Position numbers and translations under genes: made by a program. Source: Lysinibacillus sp. BPa_S21 (GTDB lineage: Bacteria; Bacillota; Bacilli; Bacillales_A; Planococcaceae). Taken from it: 64,000 nt of DNA. Below are positions 52,842-61,284 of the stretch, piece by piece. The stretch lies in contig NZ_JALIRS010000004.1 of the NCBI RefSeq assembly GCF_023337795.1, forward strand, positions 186,001 to 250,000. The letters are read 5' to 3'. Under the pieces are notes generated by a model, which searched no databases, was not told the DNA's origin, and saw nothing but the letters and a program-made list of their open reading frames with translations. Each line of letters begins with the position of its first letter. Position 1 is the stretch's first letter.

Positions 52842-52861
52842 CCACCTACTTTAGTAGGTGG
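52842..52861. repeat. Perfect 20-base palindrome
   Basis: CCACCTACTTTAGTAGGTGG has 9-base arms and a 2-base centre, in a context with CATTGACATTCATGACAAAA. It is without a T-run, so it is not a normal terminator. It resembles end hairpins of IS200/IS605-type elements, or a small remnant of one. Confidence 0.45.
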
Positions 52862-52926
52862 TAATTTTGACTTATTACGCATTATCTACCGAATATTTCA
52901 ATTTGAACGCCATTATTTCAATCACA

Positions 52927-53838
52927 TTAATCATTGAAAATGCTTGTCATTTTCTCTGCAACCTCTTCGGTAATCGCAAGAAATCGTTTGGAAATTGATG
53001 TCATGTAACGATCCTTAAGTGTAATTATATTAAGTTTTGTTTGTAACACTGGATTTGCTAGTGGTCTAAGTACTGGTAAATCAGGAGAATTAAGTAGCTT
53101 GAAACAACTAGGTACAAAACAAATTCCTGCGCCTTTCATTACCATCATAAGTGTTGGTAATGTTTCTGTCCCCCAGTATACGACATTAGGCATAAATCCA
53201 CTTTTTTGGCATGCCTCGATCACATCATCAGCAACACCTGATCCATAAGATGTTGTATTTAAAAGAAATCGTTCGTTTTTCAAGTCTGCAATATCAATAG
53301 AATCTTTTTCACATAGATGATGGTTAGGTGGAAGAGCTAAAAGTAAAGGTTCTGTTAATAGTGTTGAAGTATGGATGTCCTCCGCTCTCACTGAAGTTCG
53401 GACAATTCCAATATCTATTTTATGACTTCTTAGTTCTTCTAAAATATATGATGTATTACCCTCGCGAACATGTGTAACTATGTTAGGAGTTTCCGTTTGA
53501 ATTTTTTTTAAGACATTTGGCAAAATAAATAGATTTGCTGAAGTAGTACAACCCAATTTCACAGTACCTCTAATTCCTTCATGAAACTCGACTAATTTCT
53601 TCTCCGTATTCTCAGATAAATCAAGTAATTCTTTTCCTTTTTCATATAAAAATACTCCACTTGGTGTTAATTCAAGAGACCTACCTAAACGATTAAACAA
53701 AGTGACATTTAATTCTTGTTCAAATTTTCTAATTAAAATACTTAAGGGGGGTTGAGTCATTTGCAGTGCAGTAGCAGCTTTTGTAATGCTTCCTTCCTCA
53801 ACTACTGTAATAAAACAATGTAAACGATGAAGGTTCAT
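52927..53838 (-). CDS. LysR-family transcriptional regulator
   Basis: The N-terminal winged helix (GSITKAATALQMTQPPLSILIRKFEQELNVTLF, broken here by position 16-48) and a two-lobed periplasmic-binding-like effector domain make a standard 303-residue LysR protein. AAAAGGAGGAG precedes the ATG. It is divergent from the aminotransferase gene and should control the catabolic cluster to its right. Confidence 0.9.
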   Translation of the reverse strand: MNLHRLHCFITVVEEGSITKAATALQMTQPPLSILIRKFEQELNVTLFNRLGRSLELTPSGVFLYEKGKELLDLSENTEKKLVEFHEGIRGTVKLGCTTSANLFILPNVLKKIQTETPNIVTHVREGNTSYILEELRSHKIDIGIVRTSVRAEDIHTSTLLTEPLLLALPPNHHLCEKDSIDIADLKNERFLLNTTSYGSGVADDVIEACQKSGFMPNVVYWGTETLPTLMMVMKGAGICFVPSCFKLLNSPDLPVLRPLANPVLQTKLNIITLKDRYMTSISKRFLAITEEVAEKMTSIFND

Positions 53839-53897
53839 TTTGATAACTCCTCCTTTTAGTATTCATAAAATATATGGAAGTCATATAAATATTATAA

Positions 53898-53918
53898 TTT
53901 ACATTATAAAAATGTAAA
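53898..53918. promoter_or_regulatory. Candidate LysR operator
   Basis: TTTACAT and ATGTAAA, 7-base arms with a 7-base spacer, fit the T-N11-A layout of LysR sites. It lies between the divergent LysR and aminotransferase genes. Confidence 0.55.
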
Positions 53919-53978
53919 GATATACTATTTTCATAATTAAGAATAGTTCAAAAATTGGATTTAATGGAGGTTTTATCA

Positions 53979-55355
53979 ATGACAACTAAAATTACTCAAC
54001 AATCAAAAACTGTAGAGTTAGCTAAACTGGACAAAAAGCACTTGCTACATCCAGCTACAAATCCGAAGGCTTTAATTGACAATGGACCGCCTATTATCTT
54101 TGTTAAAGGTAAAGGCGTTACAGTTACAAGTACGGATGATGTGGAATACATCGACGGAATGTCAATGCTTTGGAACGTGAACTTAGGACATGGGAATCAA
54201 GAACTTGCAGATGCTGGTAATAGTCAATTATCTACTCTCGCGTATGCATCATCATTTAAAGGATTCTCAAATGAACCATCCATTCTACTTGCTGAAAAAT
54301 TAGCTGAGTTAGCACCAGGAGATTTAAATAGTGTATTCTACACTTCTGGTGGGTCAGAATCAAATGACACAGCGATTAAATTAGCTCGTTTCTACTGGGA
54401 GCTTAAAGGGAAATCAGAAAAAAGAAAGATTATTGCGCTAACGAATGCTTACCATGGTGTAACAATAGGAGCGCAAACAGCTACTGGTCTTGCAGCATAC
54501 CACAAGTTCGCATCATCAAATATAGACGGAGTTATTCGTGCAACAGCCCACCTACTAAACTGTGAGTTAGGTGATAAGAATGATCCAAACTTTGCAGATT
54601 CAATTCTTGGAACAATTGAAAGAGAAGGTGCGGAGACGATTGCCGGAATTATTATTGAACCTGTGCAAGGTGCGGGTGGAGTTAATATTCCACCAGAAGG
54701 TTACTTAGAAGCAGTTCGTAACATCTGTGACGAGCACAATATCCTTTTCATGGCAGATGAAGTTATTTGTGGATTCGGTCGTACGGGGAAAATGTTTGGT
54801 GTAAACAACTGGAATGTTGTCCCTGATATGATGTCAATTGCAAAAGGAATTACGAGCGGTTATTCGCAACTTGGCGGGGTCATGATTAATGATGAAATTA
54901 GAGAAACAATTGCAAACTTTGATGCTGTTATCCCACATGGTTTCACATATAGTGGCCATCCGACTGCTTGTGCGATTGGACTGAAAAATATTGAAATACT
55001 AGAGCGTGATAATATTATTGACCACGTAGACGACATGGAAAAAGAACTTAAAAAAGGCTTAGACTACTTAGCTGAAAAACATAGTATTGTAACAAATTGC
55101 AGAGCTATTGGTCTGTTGGCTGCATTTGAACTTTACGAAGATCCAACAAGTGGAAAATTGTTTGATCCAACTGTTTTCCCAGCAAATGCGGTAGTTGACG
55201 CATGTTTCGAACGCCAATTAATATTAAGAGCGCTTGGAGCCAATAACCAAATTGTAGCAATTGCACCACCTCTTATTATTAACAAAGAAGAAATTGAAAA
55301 AATGATTCAAATTATAGACGATTCGATTACTGCTTTTAAAAATACACGCAACTAA
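53979..55355 (+). CDS. Class III (omega-amino acid) aminotransferase
   Basis: The 458-residue PLP enzyme has the group's blocks: SMLWNVNLGHGNQELADAG, FYTSGGSESNDTAIKLAR, PVQGAGGVNIPPEGYLEAVR, ADEVICGFGRTGKMFG and the PLP lysine in SIAKGITSGYSQLGG. Relatives act on beta-alanine, GABA, taurine or polyamines with pyruvate as acceptor. The ATG at 53979 follows GGAGG; the upstream ATG at 53955 lacks one. An aldehyde dehydrogenase follows, so the product is most likely a semialdehyde. Confidence 0.9.
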   Translation: MTTKITQQSKTVELAKLDKKHLLHPATNPKALIDNGPPIIFVKGKGVTVTSTDDVEYIDGMSMLWNVNLGHGNQELADAGNSQLSTLAYASSFKGFSNEPSILLAEKLAELAPGDLNSVFYTSGGSESNDTAIKLARFYWELKGKSEKRKIIALTNAYHGVTIGAQTATGLAAYHKFASSNIDGVIRATAHLLNCELGDKNDPNFADSILGTIEREGAETIAGIIIEPVQGAGGVNIPPEGYLEAVRNICDEHNILFMADEVICGFGRTGKMFGVNNWNVVPDMMSIAKGITSGYSQLGGVMINDEIRETIANFDAVIPHGFTYSGHPTACAIGLKNIEILERDNIIDHVDDMEKELKKGLDYLAEKHSIVTNCRAIGLLAAFELYEDPTSGKLFDPTVFPANAVVDACFERQLILRALGANNQIVAIAPPLIINKEEIEKMIQIIDDSITAFKNTRN

Positions 55356-55415
55356 ACTATTCCTATAAAGTAAGTTGAGTAGTGGTGGTTATAGTTAAAA
55401 AAGGGAGGTTCTCTA

Positions 55416-56837
55416 GTGCTTTATATAAATGGTGAATGGCGAGATACAGGAAATAAATTAGATGTAACAAATCCTGCGACAGGAGAAATAATTAGAACTG
55501 TTGCTACAGGTGGTAAAACTGAAACTAAAGAAGCAATTGAAAGTGCGAAGAGGGCATTTGAATTCTGGGGTAAGACAACTGGAAATGAGCGCAGCAACTA
55601 CCTGTTTCAAGTGGTTCAATTGATGAAAGAAAAAACAAAAGAATTAGCTGAAACAATTACACTTGAAAATGGTAAGCCTTTACCAGATGCTACTCGTGAA
55701 GTAGCAGGTGCGATCGGCTATCTGGAATGGTATGCGGAGGAAGCTAAGAGAATTTATGGGGAAACAATTCCTGCATCTGCAGCTAATAAACACTTAATGG
55801 TAATTCGTGAACCTGTTGGAGTATGTGCAGCTATAACACCATGGAATTTCCCGTTATCGATGATTACAAGAAAAATTGCACCTGCACTTGCTGCAGGTTG
55901 TACGATTGTTTTAAAACCGGCTGACTTAACGCCTCTTTCGGCGATAAAAGTATTTGAATGCTTTCATGAAGTTGGACTACCTGCTGGAGTTGCAAACCTG
56001 GTAATTGGTCCAGCTGAAGAAATTGGAAACGAGATGACGAGTAACCCAGACGTTCGTAAAATCACATTTACTGGCTCGACGCGTGTGGGGAAAAAGCTAA
56101 TCCGTGATTCGTCTGATACAGTGAAGAAAATATCAATGGAGCTTGGTGGACACGCACCGTATATTGTGTTTGAGGATGCTGATATCGACGCAGCAGTTAA
56201 TGGTATCTTAGTGTCTAAGTTTATTAACTCAGGTCAAACTTGCATCAGCACCAACCGGATTTACGTAGCGGAAACTGTAGCTGATGAATTCTCAGGAAAG
56301 TTAGCTGAAAAGGTATCTAAATTAGTTGTAGGAAATGGATTGGAAGATGGCGTAAATGTCGGTCCAGTAATTAATAAAGCGGCTCTTGAAAAAGTGAAAA
56401 GTCAAGTAGAAGACGCTGTGAAACATGATGGTAAAGTAATTGCGGGTGGTAATGTATTTACATTAAATAATGGAAGCGGTTACTTCTTTGAGCCCACAGT
56501 TATTCAATATGCAAGCGATAATATGAAGATTACAACAGAAGAAACATTTGGACCAGTTGCACCAATTTATACATTTAAGACGGAAGAAGAGGTAGTTGAA
56601 AGAGCAAACCATCCTGAATATGGTCTTGCAGCTTATTGTTATACGCGAGACATTGGTCGAGGCTTACGAATGATGCGTGCTTTAGAGTTCGGAATTGTTG
56701 GTATTAATGATCCAGCCCCAGTGGTTGTACAAGCTCCGTTTGGTGGTATGAAGGAAAGTGGAATGGGGAAAGAAGGCGGTTGGTACGGACTTGAGGAGTA
56801 CTTGGAGAAGAAGTTTGTATCGATCTTTTTAAAGTAA
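55416..56837 (+). CDS. NAD(P)-dependent aldehyde dehydrogenase (succinate-semialdehyde dehydrogenase-like)
   Basis: The catalytic Cys (GQTCISTNR), the general base Glu in MELGGHAPYIVFED and the cofactor loop FTGSTRVGKKL are present. TPWNFPLSMITRKIAPALAAG and the C-terminal GMGKEGG are GabD-like. Length 473. GTG 55416 follows AAAGGGAGG. Being 60 bases after the class III aminotransferase suggests it oxidises that enzyme's semialdehyde. Succinate, malonate or another acid is possible. Confidence 0.92.
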   Translation: MLYINGEWRDTGNKLDVTNPATGEIIRTVATGGKTETKEAIESAKRAFEFWGKTTGNERSNYLFQVVQLMKEKTKELAETITLENGKPLPDATREVAGAIGYLEWYAEEAKRIYGETIPASAANKHLMVIREPVGVCAAITPWNFPLSMITRKIAPALAAGCTIVLKPADLTPLSAIKVFECFHEVGLPAGVANLVIGPAEEIGNEMTSNPDVRKITFTGSTRVGKKLIRDSSDTVKKISMELGGHAPYIVFEDADIDAAVNGILVSKFINSGQTCISTNRIYVAETVADEFSGKLAEKVSKLVVGNGLEDGVNVGPVINKAALEKVKSQVEDAVKHDGKVIAGGNVFTLNNGSGYFFEPTVIQYASDNMKITTEETFGPVAPIYTFKTEEEVVERANHPEYGLAAYCYTRDIGRGLRMMRALEFGIVGINDPAPVVVQAPFGGMKESGMGKEGGWYGLEEYLEKKFVSIFLK

Positions 56838-56884
56838 TTAAAAAATTGTTACTAATCTAGGGGCTCTATATCAAAGTCTGTACT

Positions 56885-57015
56885 TGACAGCACATTCCAC
56901 TACAGGCGGACGCTTTCCTGGGGGCGAACCTTGAGTCTCCTCGTCGCTAACGCTCTTGCGGGGTCTCAAGTTGTTCGCTAATCCCCAAGGAGTCGCCGCC
57001 TTTCGTCCCATGTGC
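56885..57015. repeat. Dispersed intergenic repeat of a second type (GGCGGACGCTTTCCTG)
   Basis: It reads CCACTACAGGCGGACGCTTT and CTGGGGGCGAACCTTGAGTC, then CTAATCCCCAAGGAGTCGCC. I recall this as a common non-coding repeat in Lysinibacillus and relatives. The plus frame across 56956-57138 is an artefact. The rest of 56838-57403 holds another short repeat and no gene. Confidence 0.6.
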
Positions 57016-57244
57016 TTACATGGCATAAGATTTACATTAAATCAAGTGCATATTGTGGTAGACTTTTCTGCATTTTCCCAAAGATTACTTTCCCCATGCT
57101 TAGTTTATAAAGGATGTGGATTAAATCTACACAATTAATAAAGTAATGAACTTTAACAGGCGTGTTGATTAGGAGTTTATTGAATAATTTCACCCTTATT
57201 CCTCAGCTTCCTAATAAAATTTACCATATAAATAATGCCGATTT

Positions 57245-57315
57245 TATAGATTGTAGCGAAGGGCTACTCGACTCCCGCCCGCAGGAAAGCGAGTAGCCGT
57301 AGCGAAAATCAACCT
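57245..57315. repeat. Short repeat with GCGAAAATCAACC end
   Basis: TGTAGCGAAGGGCTACTCG and GCGAGTAGCCGTAGCGAAAA are an imperfect palindrome ending in ATCAACC, related to the end motif of the dispersed family. Confidence 0.55.
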
Positions 57316-57403
57316 TTTCTTTCATTAGAATTAGATAAAATTAGTTAATCAATACACCTAAAACTTTAATTTAATTTCAATAAAATAAGAGGGAGGATTT
57401 ATT

Positions 57404-58060
57404 ATGTCTCAAGTACATTTAAAAAATAATGGACAAGAAATAGTTGTCCGCAATATTTTAAAAGAGGATCTTGCTGAAGTTGCCGCACTTTCTATGAAGT
57501 GTTTTGGACCTGATATGGCATTAAAATATGAGCATTTTGAAAGTCAGATTGAGTTGTTTCCAGAAGGTCAAATTTGTCTAGAATATAACGGTAAAATTGT
57601 AGGAACCGCTTTAAGTCTAATTGTAAATTTTGAAGATTACGGAGATAGTCACTCATATTTTCAAATCTGTGATTTAGGATTTATTCGAAATCATAACCCT
57701 AAGGGTAGAAACCTATATGGTATTGAAATTGGAGTACATGAAGATTTTAGAGGGTTACAATTGGGACGTCATTTGTATGATGGCAGAAAAAGAATATGTG
57801 AGAAACTTAACTTAGAAAGTATCTTAGTAGGTGGTCGTATACCTTTTTACTATAAATATGCTGAGCAGATGAGTGCAGATGAGTATGCACTAGAGGTAAT
57901 GAAAGGGAAAATATATGATCCTGTATTAACATTCCAAATGAAAAACGGATACGTATTAAATAAAGTAATGCCAGGCTATTTACCTGGGGATGTTGAGTCA
58001 TTAGAATATGCAACACTTTTGGAATGGAAAAATCCAGTTTACAAGCTTAAATTAGTATGA
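57404..58060 (+). CDS. GNAT-family N-acetyltransferase
   Basis: A GNAT fold is visible: IVGTALSLIVNF (beta 4), GIEIGVHEDFRGLQLGRHLYDGRK with the acetyl-CoA loop RGLQLG, and a later ILVGGRIPFYYKYAEQMS segment that recalls N-acylating members acting on polyamine- or amino-acid-like substrates. Length 218. GGGAGG stands upstream of ATG 57404. It lies between the catabolic genes and shares their strand. Confidence 0.82.
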   Translation: MSQVHLKNNGQEIVVRNILKEDLAEVAALSMKCFGPDMALKYEHFESQIELFPEGQICLEYNGKIVGTALSLIVNFEDYGDSHSYFQICDLGFIRNHNPKGRNLYGIEIGVHEDFRGLQLGRHLYDGRKRICEKLNLESILVGGRIPFYYKYAEQMSADEYALEVMKGKIYDPVLTFQMKNGYVLNKVMPGYLPGDVESLEYATLLEWKNPVYKLKLV

Positions 58061-58076
58061 GTCTTTTGTCCATTAT

Positions 58077-58100
58077 GTTCGCCTATTTTAATAGGCGAAC
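58077..58100 (+). terminator. Palindrome after the GNAT gene
   Basis: GTTCGCCTATT and AATAGGCGAAC arms with a 2-base loop. No T-run follows, so termination is possible but weak. Confidence 0.45.
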
Positions 58101-58145
58101 AGAGGATGCCCATTGTTTATTGCGATTATTTAACTTCCTTAGTTG

Positions 58146-58159
58146 TGTAAGCGCTTTCA
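58146..58159 (+). promoter_or_regulatory. Catabolite-responsive element (cre)
   Basis: TGTAAGCGCTTTCA fits the Firmicute cre consensus TGWAANCGNTNWCA at every position. It lies 58 bases before the amidohydrolase-permease gene, so CcpA should repress this part of the cluster on good carbon sources. Confidence 0.8.
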
Positions 58160-58217
58160 ATTTATTGTTATAAGTGTTCCATTAGAGGTAAATCTTAGGT
58201 AAAGAGAGGAGTTATCA

Positions 58218-61200
58218 ATGGTTATCGCTGATAAAGTTATTTCGAGTGAAGCAGTATTTACAGGTTTAGAAAATGAAGCAAAGCCAGCTGCTATTGCGAT
58301 TAAAGGTAACAAAATTATTGCGGTAGGTTCGATGGAGGAAATAAAACCATTTATAGGTATAGACACGAAGGAATATCATTATGGCAACCAACTCATTATG
58401 CCAGGATTTCATGATGCGCACCTTCATCTGATGTTTGGTAGTCTTTTCTCGCATGCAAGTATCAATTTATCGGATGCTCATTCGGAAGAAGAAGTTGCTA
58501 GTTTAGTAAAGCAATTCTCGGAAAAAGTGCATGCTGATGAATGGATTATAGGCTATGGATGGGATCATACAAATTGGGAAGAGAAATGCTTGCCGACACG
58601 TTTTTCTTTAGACAAAGTAATTCCTAACCGCCCAATTATTCTTTTCCACGCAGAAGGTCATTATGCGTGGGTTAATAGTTTAGCACTTGAAAATGCTAGG
58701 GTTACAAATGAAACTGAAGACCCTCCTAATGGTACGATCCAAAAAGATGAAAATAATGAAATGACAGGAATTCTTCTTGAAACAGCAATGAATTTAGTTG
58801 TGGATATTGCTCTTGCATTTCCGGATAAACGGAAAGAAGAATTGTTTGAAGAGTTCTTAAAAAAATCAGCTCAATTAGGCATTACATCAGTAAATGATTT
58901 GTTTGCAAGTAGTTTTGATAAGTTAAATAGTTTCGATATGTATAAGGCATATGATGAAGCTGGAAAACTTACGACTCGAATTCATCTTTACCCTGAGTTA
59001 AATGATGATATAGATAGAGCGATAAGCTTGCGTGAAAAGTACAATTCCGAAAAATTACAGCTTGCAGGACTTAAGCAGTTTATTGATGGCGTTGTAACTG
59101 GACATACCGCATACATGTTAGATCCTTACTTAGACAAACCTATAACACGTGGGAGTACTGCTTTTCCTGTAGAAACGATCAAAAACTGGGTGACAAAAGC
59201 GGACAAAGAAGGATTTCAAATTCGCTTCCATACAATTGGTGATGGCGCAGTTAGGCTTGCTCTAGATATATTTGAAGCAGCAAGGATGGATAATGGTGTG
59301 AGAGATTCACGACATGCGCTAGAGCATATTGAAGTGATTCATCCGACAGATATTAAGAGATTTAAAGAATTGGGGGTTGTTCCATCTGTACAGCCTTCTC
59401 ATCTAGCATTGATGCCAAAAGAAAGTCATACATTGCGTGTCGGTAAAGAAAAAGACCCTTATACGTATTTATGTAAAACGTTATACGACGCAGTCGACTA
59501 TATTGCTTTTGGTACAGACTATCCAATAACAACATTAGATCCTTTTAAAGAAATTTTCCATGCGATTACGAGATTAGACTTTACTGGTGATTATGAGTGG
59601 AATAGTCAAGAGCAGATAACACTCGCAGAAGCGTTGAAAGCGTATACAAAAGGTTCAGCATACAGCACATTCAGAGAAAAAGATTTGGGTACATTAGAAG
59701 TTGGAAAATTAGCAGATATTATTGTATTAGATAAAAACCTCTTTGAAGTAGAAAATAAAGAAATTTTGCAAACGAAAGTTTTGTTAACAATTATGGATGG
59801 CGAAGTTGTTTATCGTGAATCAGTCTACCATCCTACTATTTTAGTTAATTGTTCATTTTACCGAGAATTTTTTATTACTATTCGAGGAGTGAGAAAAATA
59901 AAACATCCAGTTAATTTGTCTAGATCACTTTCTTTAACGTCTGTTGTTGTTACTGGGATGGCCTTTATGGCTTTAACTACAGTGTTTAGCACATACGGTA
60001 TAGCCTCTAAAATATCTCATGGTATGGTCGCTGGATCGTATGTACTTGCATTAATTGTGATGATGTTTACGGCTCATAGTTATGGTCAAATGGCAAAAGC
60101 GTACCCCATTGCGGGATCTGCCTATACCTATGCGCAAAAAGCTATTAATTCTCATGTTGGTTTCTTAGTGGGATGGGCAATTTTAATGGACTATCTCTTG
60201 ATCCCAATGGTTAACTTTTTACTATTTGGTATTTTCTTCTCAGCTGCTATACCTGAAGTTCCACAATATGTTTGGATACTTACATTAATAGTTCTTGTGA
60301 CATTTGTAAATGTTAAAGGTGTAAAGTTAAGCGCAAATATCAACATGATAGTAATAGGCTTATCGGTATTATTTATAGCTGTCTTTTGCATTTTATCAGT
60401 TAAATCAATAGTAACTGGAACCGGGACTGGCATTTTATTTAACCTTGATCCCTTTATTAATACCGAGGAGTCATTTAAGTATATAGTTGCTGGTGCTGCA
60501 CTACTATGTTTCTCTTTCCTCGGTTTTGATGCAGTTTCTACTTTTTCAGAAGAAGTAAAAAATCCGGAGAAAAACATACCACGTGCAATATCTTTAGTAA
60601 CAATAATTGGTGGATTATGTTTTGTAATCGTATCTTATTTTGCACATAATGTTTGGCCAGATTATACGAGTTTTAAAGATGCTGATTCTGCTTCCTATGA
60701 AATTGTTTTCCTAGTAGGCGGGAATGCCTTACAAGCAGCATTCCTAGCAAAAACTGCAGTGGTTGTATTTGGTTCCGCGTCCGCATCTCAAGCAAGTGCT
60801 GCACGTGTATTATACGCAATGGGAAGAGATGGACAATTACCTAAAAAATTTTTTGGGAAAATAAATAAAAGAACGAGAACCCCGGTTAACAATATTTTAT
60901 TAATTGGTCTTTTATCATTATCTGCATTGTTTTTAAGTCTAACCATTGTCGCGTCTTTCATTAATTTTGGCGCCCTACTTGCATTTACTGCTGTGAATCT
61001 ATCTGTTGTTTTTTTATATTTCGGTAAGCGAAAAGAACGCTCCTTAAAGGGGATTATCTTCTATTTGATTTTTCCATTAATCGGAGCAGTACTTACAACT
61101 TGTTTGCTTTTCAACCTAGACGTTTATTCGATTGCTCTTGGTAGTGTTTGGTTAGGAATTGGTGTTATTTATTTATTATTTATGACAAAAGGTCTTAAGC

Positions 61201-61271
61201 ATAAACCACCAGTGCTCAATCCAGATCAGATTGATTCGTCGCAGTTTAATGAAACAGCTAAAAATATGTAA
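58218..61271 (+). CDS. Amidohydrolase (YtcJ type) fused in frame to an APC-family permease
   Basis: Residues 1-534 are a complete YtcJ-like amidohydrolase: metal site FHDAHLHLMFG (about 63-73), VVTGHTAYM, FHTIGDGAV, ALEHIEVIHP, and the ending LADIIVLDKNLFEVE to GEVVYRE. Residues about 564-1017 are an APC amino-acid permease with twelve helices (TGMAFMALTTVFSTYG first). The 26-residue linker 535-560 looks like translated spacer. In it GAGGAG at 59884-59889 stands 8 bases before an in-frame ATA at 59898, exactly where a permease start would be. Either a true fusion or two genes merged by loss of a stop and an ATG-to-ATA change. GAGAGGAG precedes ATG 58218. Confidence 0.8.
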   Translation: MVIADKVISSEAVFTGLENEAKPAAIAIKGNKIIAVGSMEEIKPFIGIDTKEYHYGNQLIMPGFHDAHLHLMFGSLFSHASINLSDAHSEEEVASLVKQFSEKVHADEWIIGYGWDHTNWEEKCLPTRFSLDKVIPNRPIILFHAEGHYAWVNSLALENARVTNETEDPPNGTIQKDENNEMTGILLETAMNLVVDIALAFPDKRKEELFEEFLKKSAQLGITSVNDLFASSFDKLNSFDMYKAYDEAGKLTTRIHLYPELNDDIDRAISLREKYNSEKLQLAGLKQFIDGVVTGHTAYMLDPYLDKPITRGSTAFPVETIKNWVTKADKEGFQIRFHTIGDGAVRLALDIFEAARMDNGVRDSRHALEHIEVIHPTDIKRFKELGVVPSVQPSHLALMPKESHTLRVGKEKDPYTYLCKTLYDAVDYIAFGTDYPITTLDPFKEIFHAITRLDFTGDYEWNSQEQITLAEALKAYTKGSAYSTFREKDLGTLEVGKLADIIVLDKNLFEVENKEILQTKVLLTIMDGEVVYRESVYHPTILVNCSFYREFFITIRGVRKIKHPVNLSRSLSLTSVVVTGMAFMALTTVFSTYGIASKISHGMVAGSYVLALIVMMFTAHSYGQMAKAYPIAGSAYTYAQKAINSHVGFLVGWAILMDYLLIPMVNFLLFGIFFSAAIPEVPQYVWILTLIVLVTFVNVKGVKLSANINMIVIGLSVLFIAVFCILSVKSIVTGTGTGILFNLDPFINTEESFKYIVAGAALLCFSFLGFDAVSTFSEEVKNPEKNIPRAISLVTIIGGLCFVIVSYFAHNVWPDYTSFKDADSASYEIVFLVGGNALQAAFLAKTAVVVFGSASASQASAARVLYAMGRDGQLPKKFFGKINKRTRTPVNNILLIGLLSLSALFLSLTIVASFINFGALLAFTAVNLSVVFLYFGKRKERSLKGIIFYLIFPLIGAVLTTCLLFNLDVYSIALGSVWLGIGVIYLLFMTKGLKHKPPVLNPDQIDSSQFNETAKNM

Positions 61272-61284
61272 AGGGGATGGATGA

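Noticed and set aside
56956-57138. 60-codon plus frame after the aldehyde dehydrogenase
   Set aside because: It begins inside the dispersed repeat and has no ribosome binding site or recognisable content.
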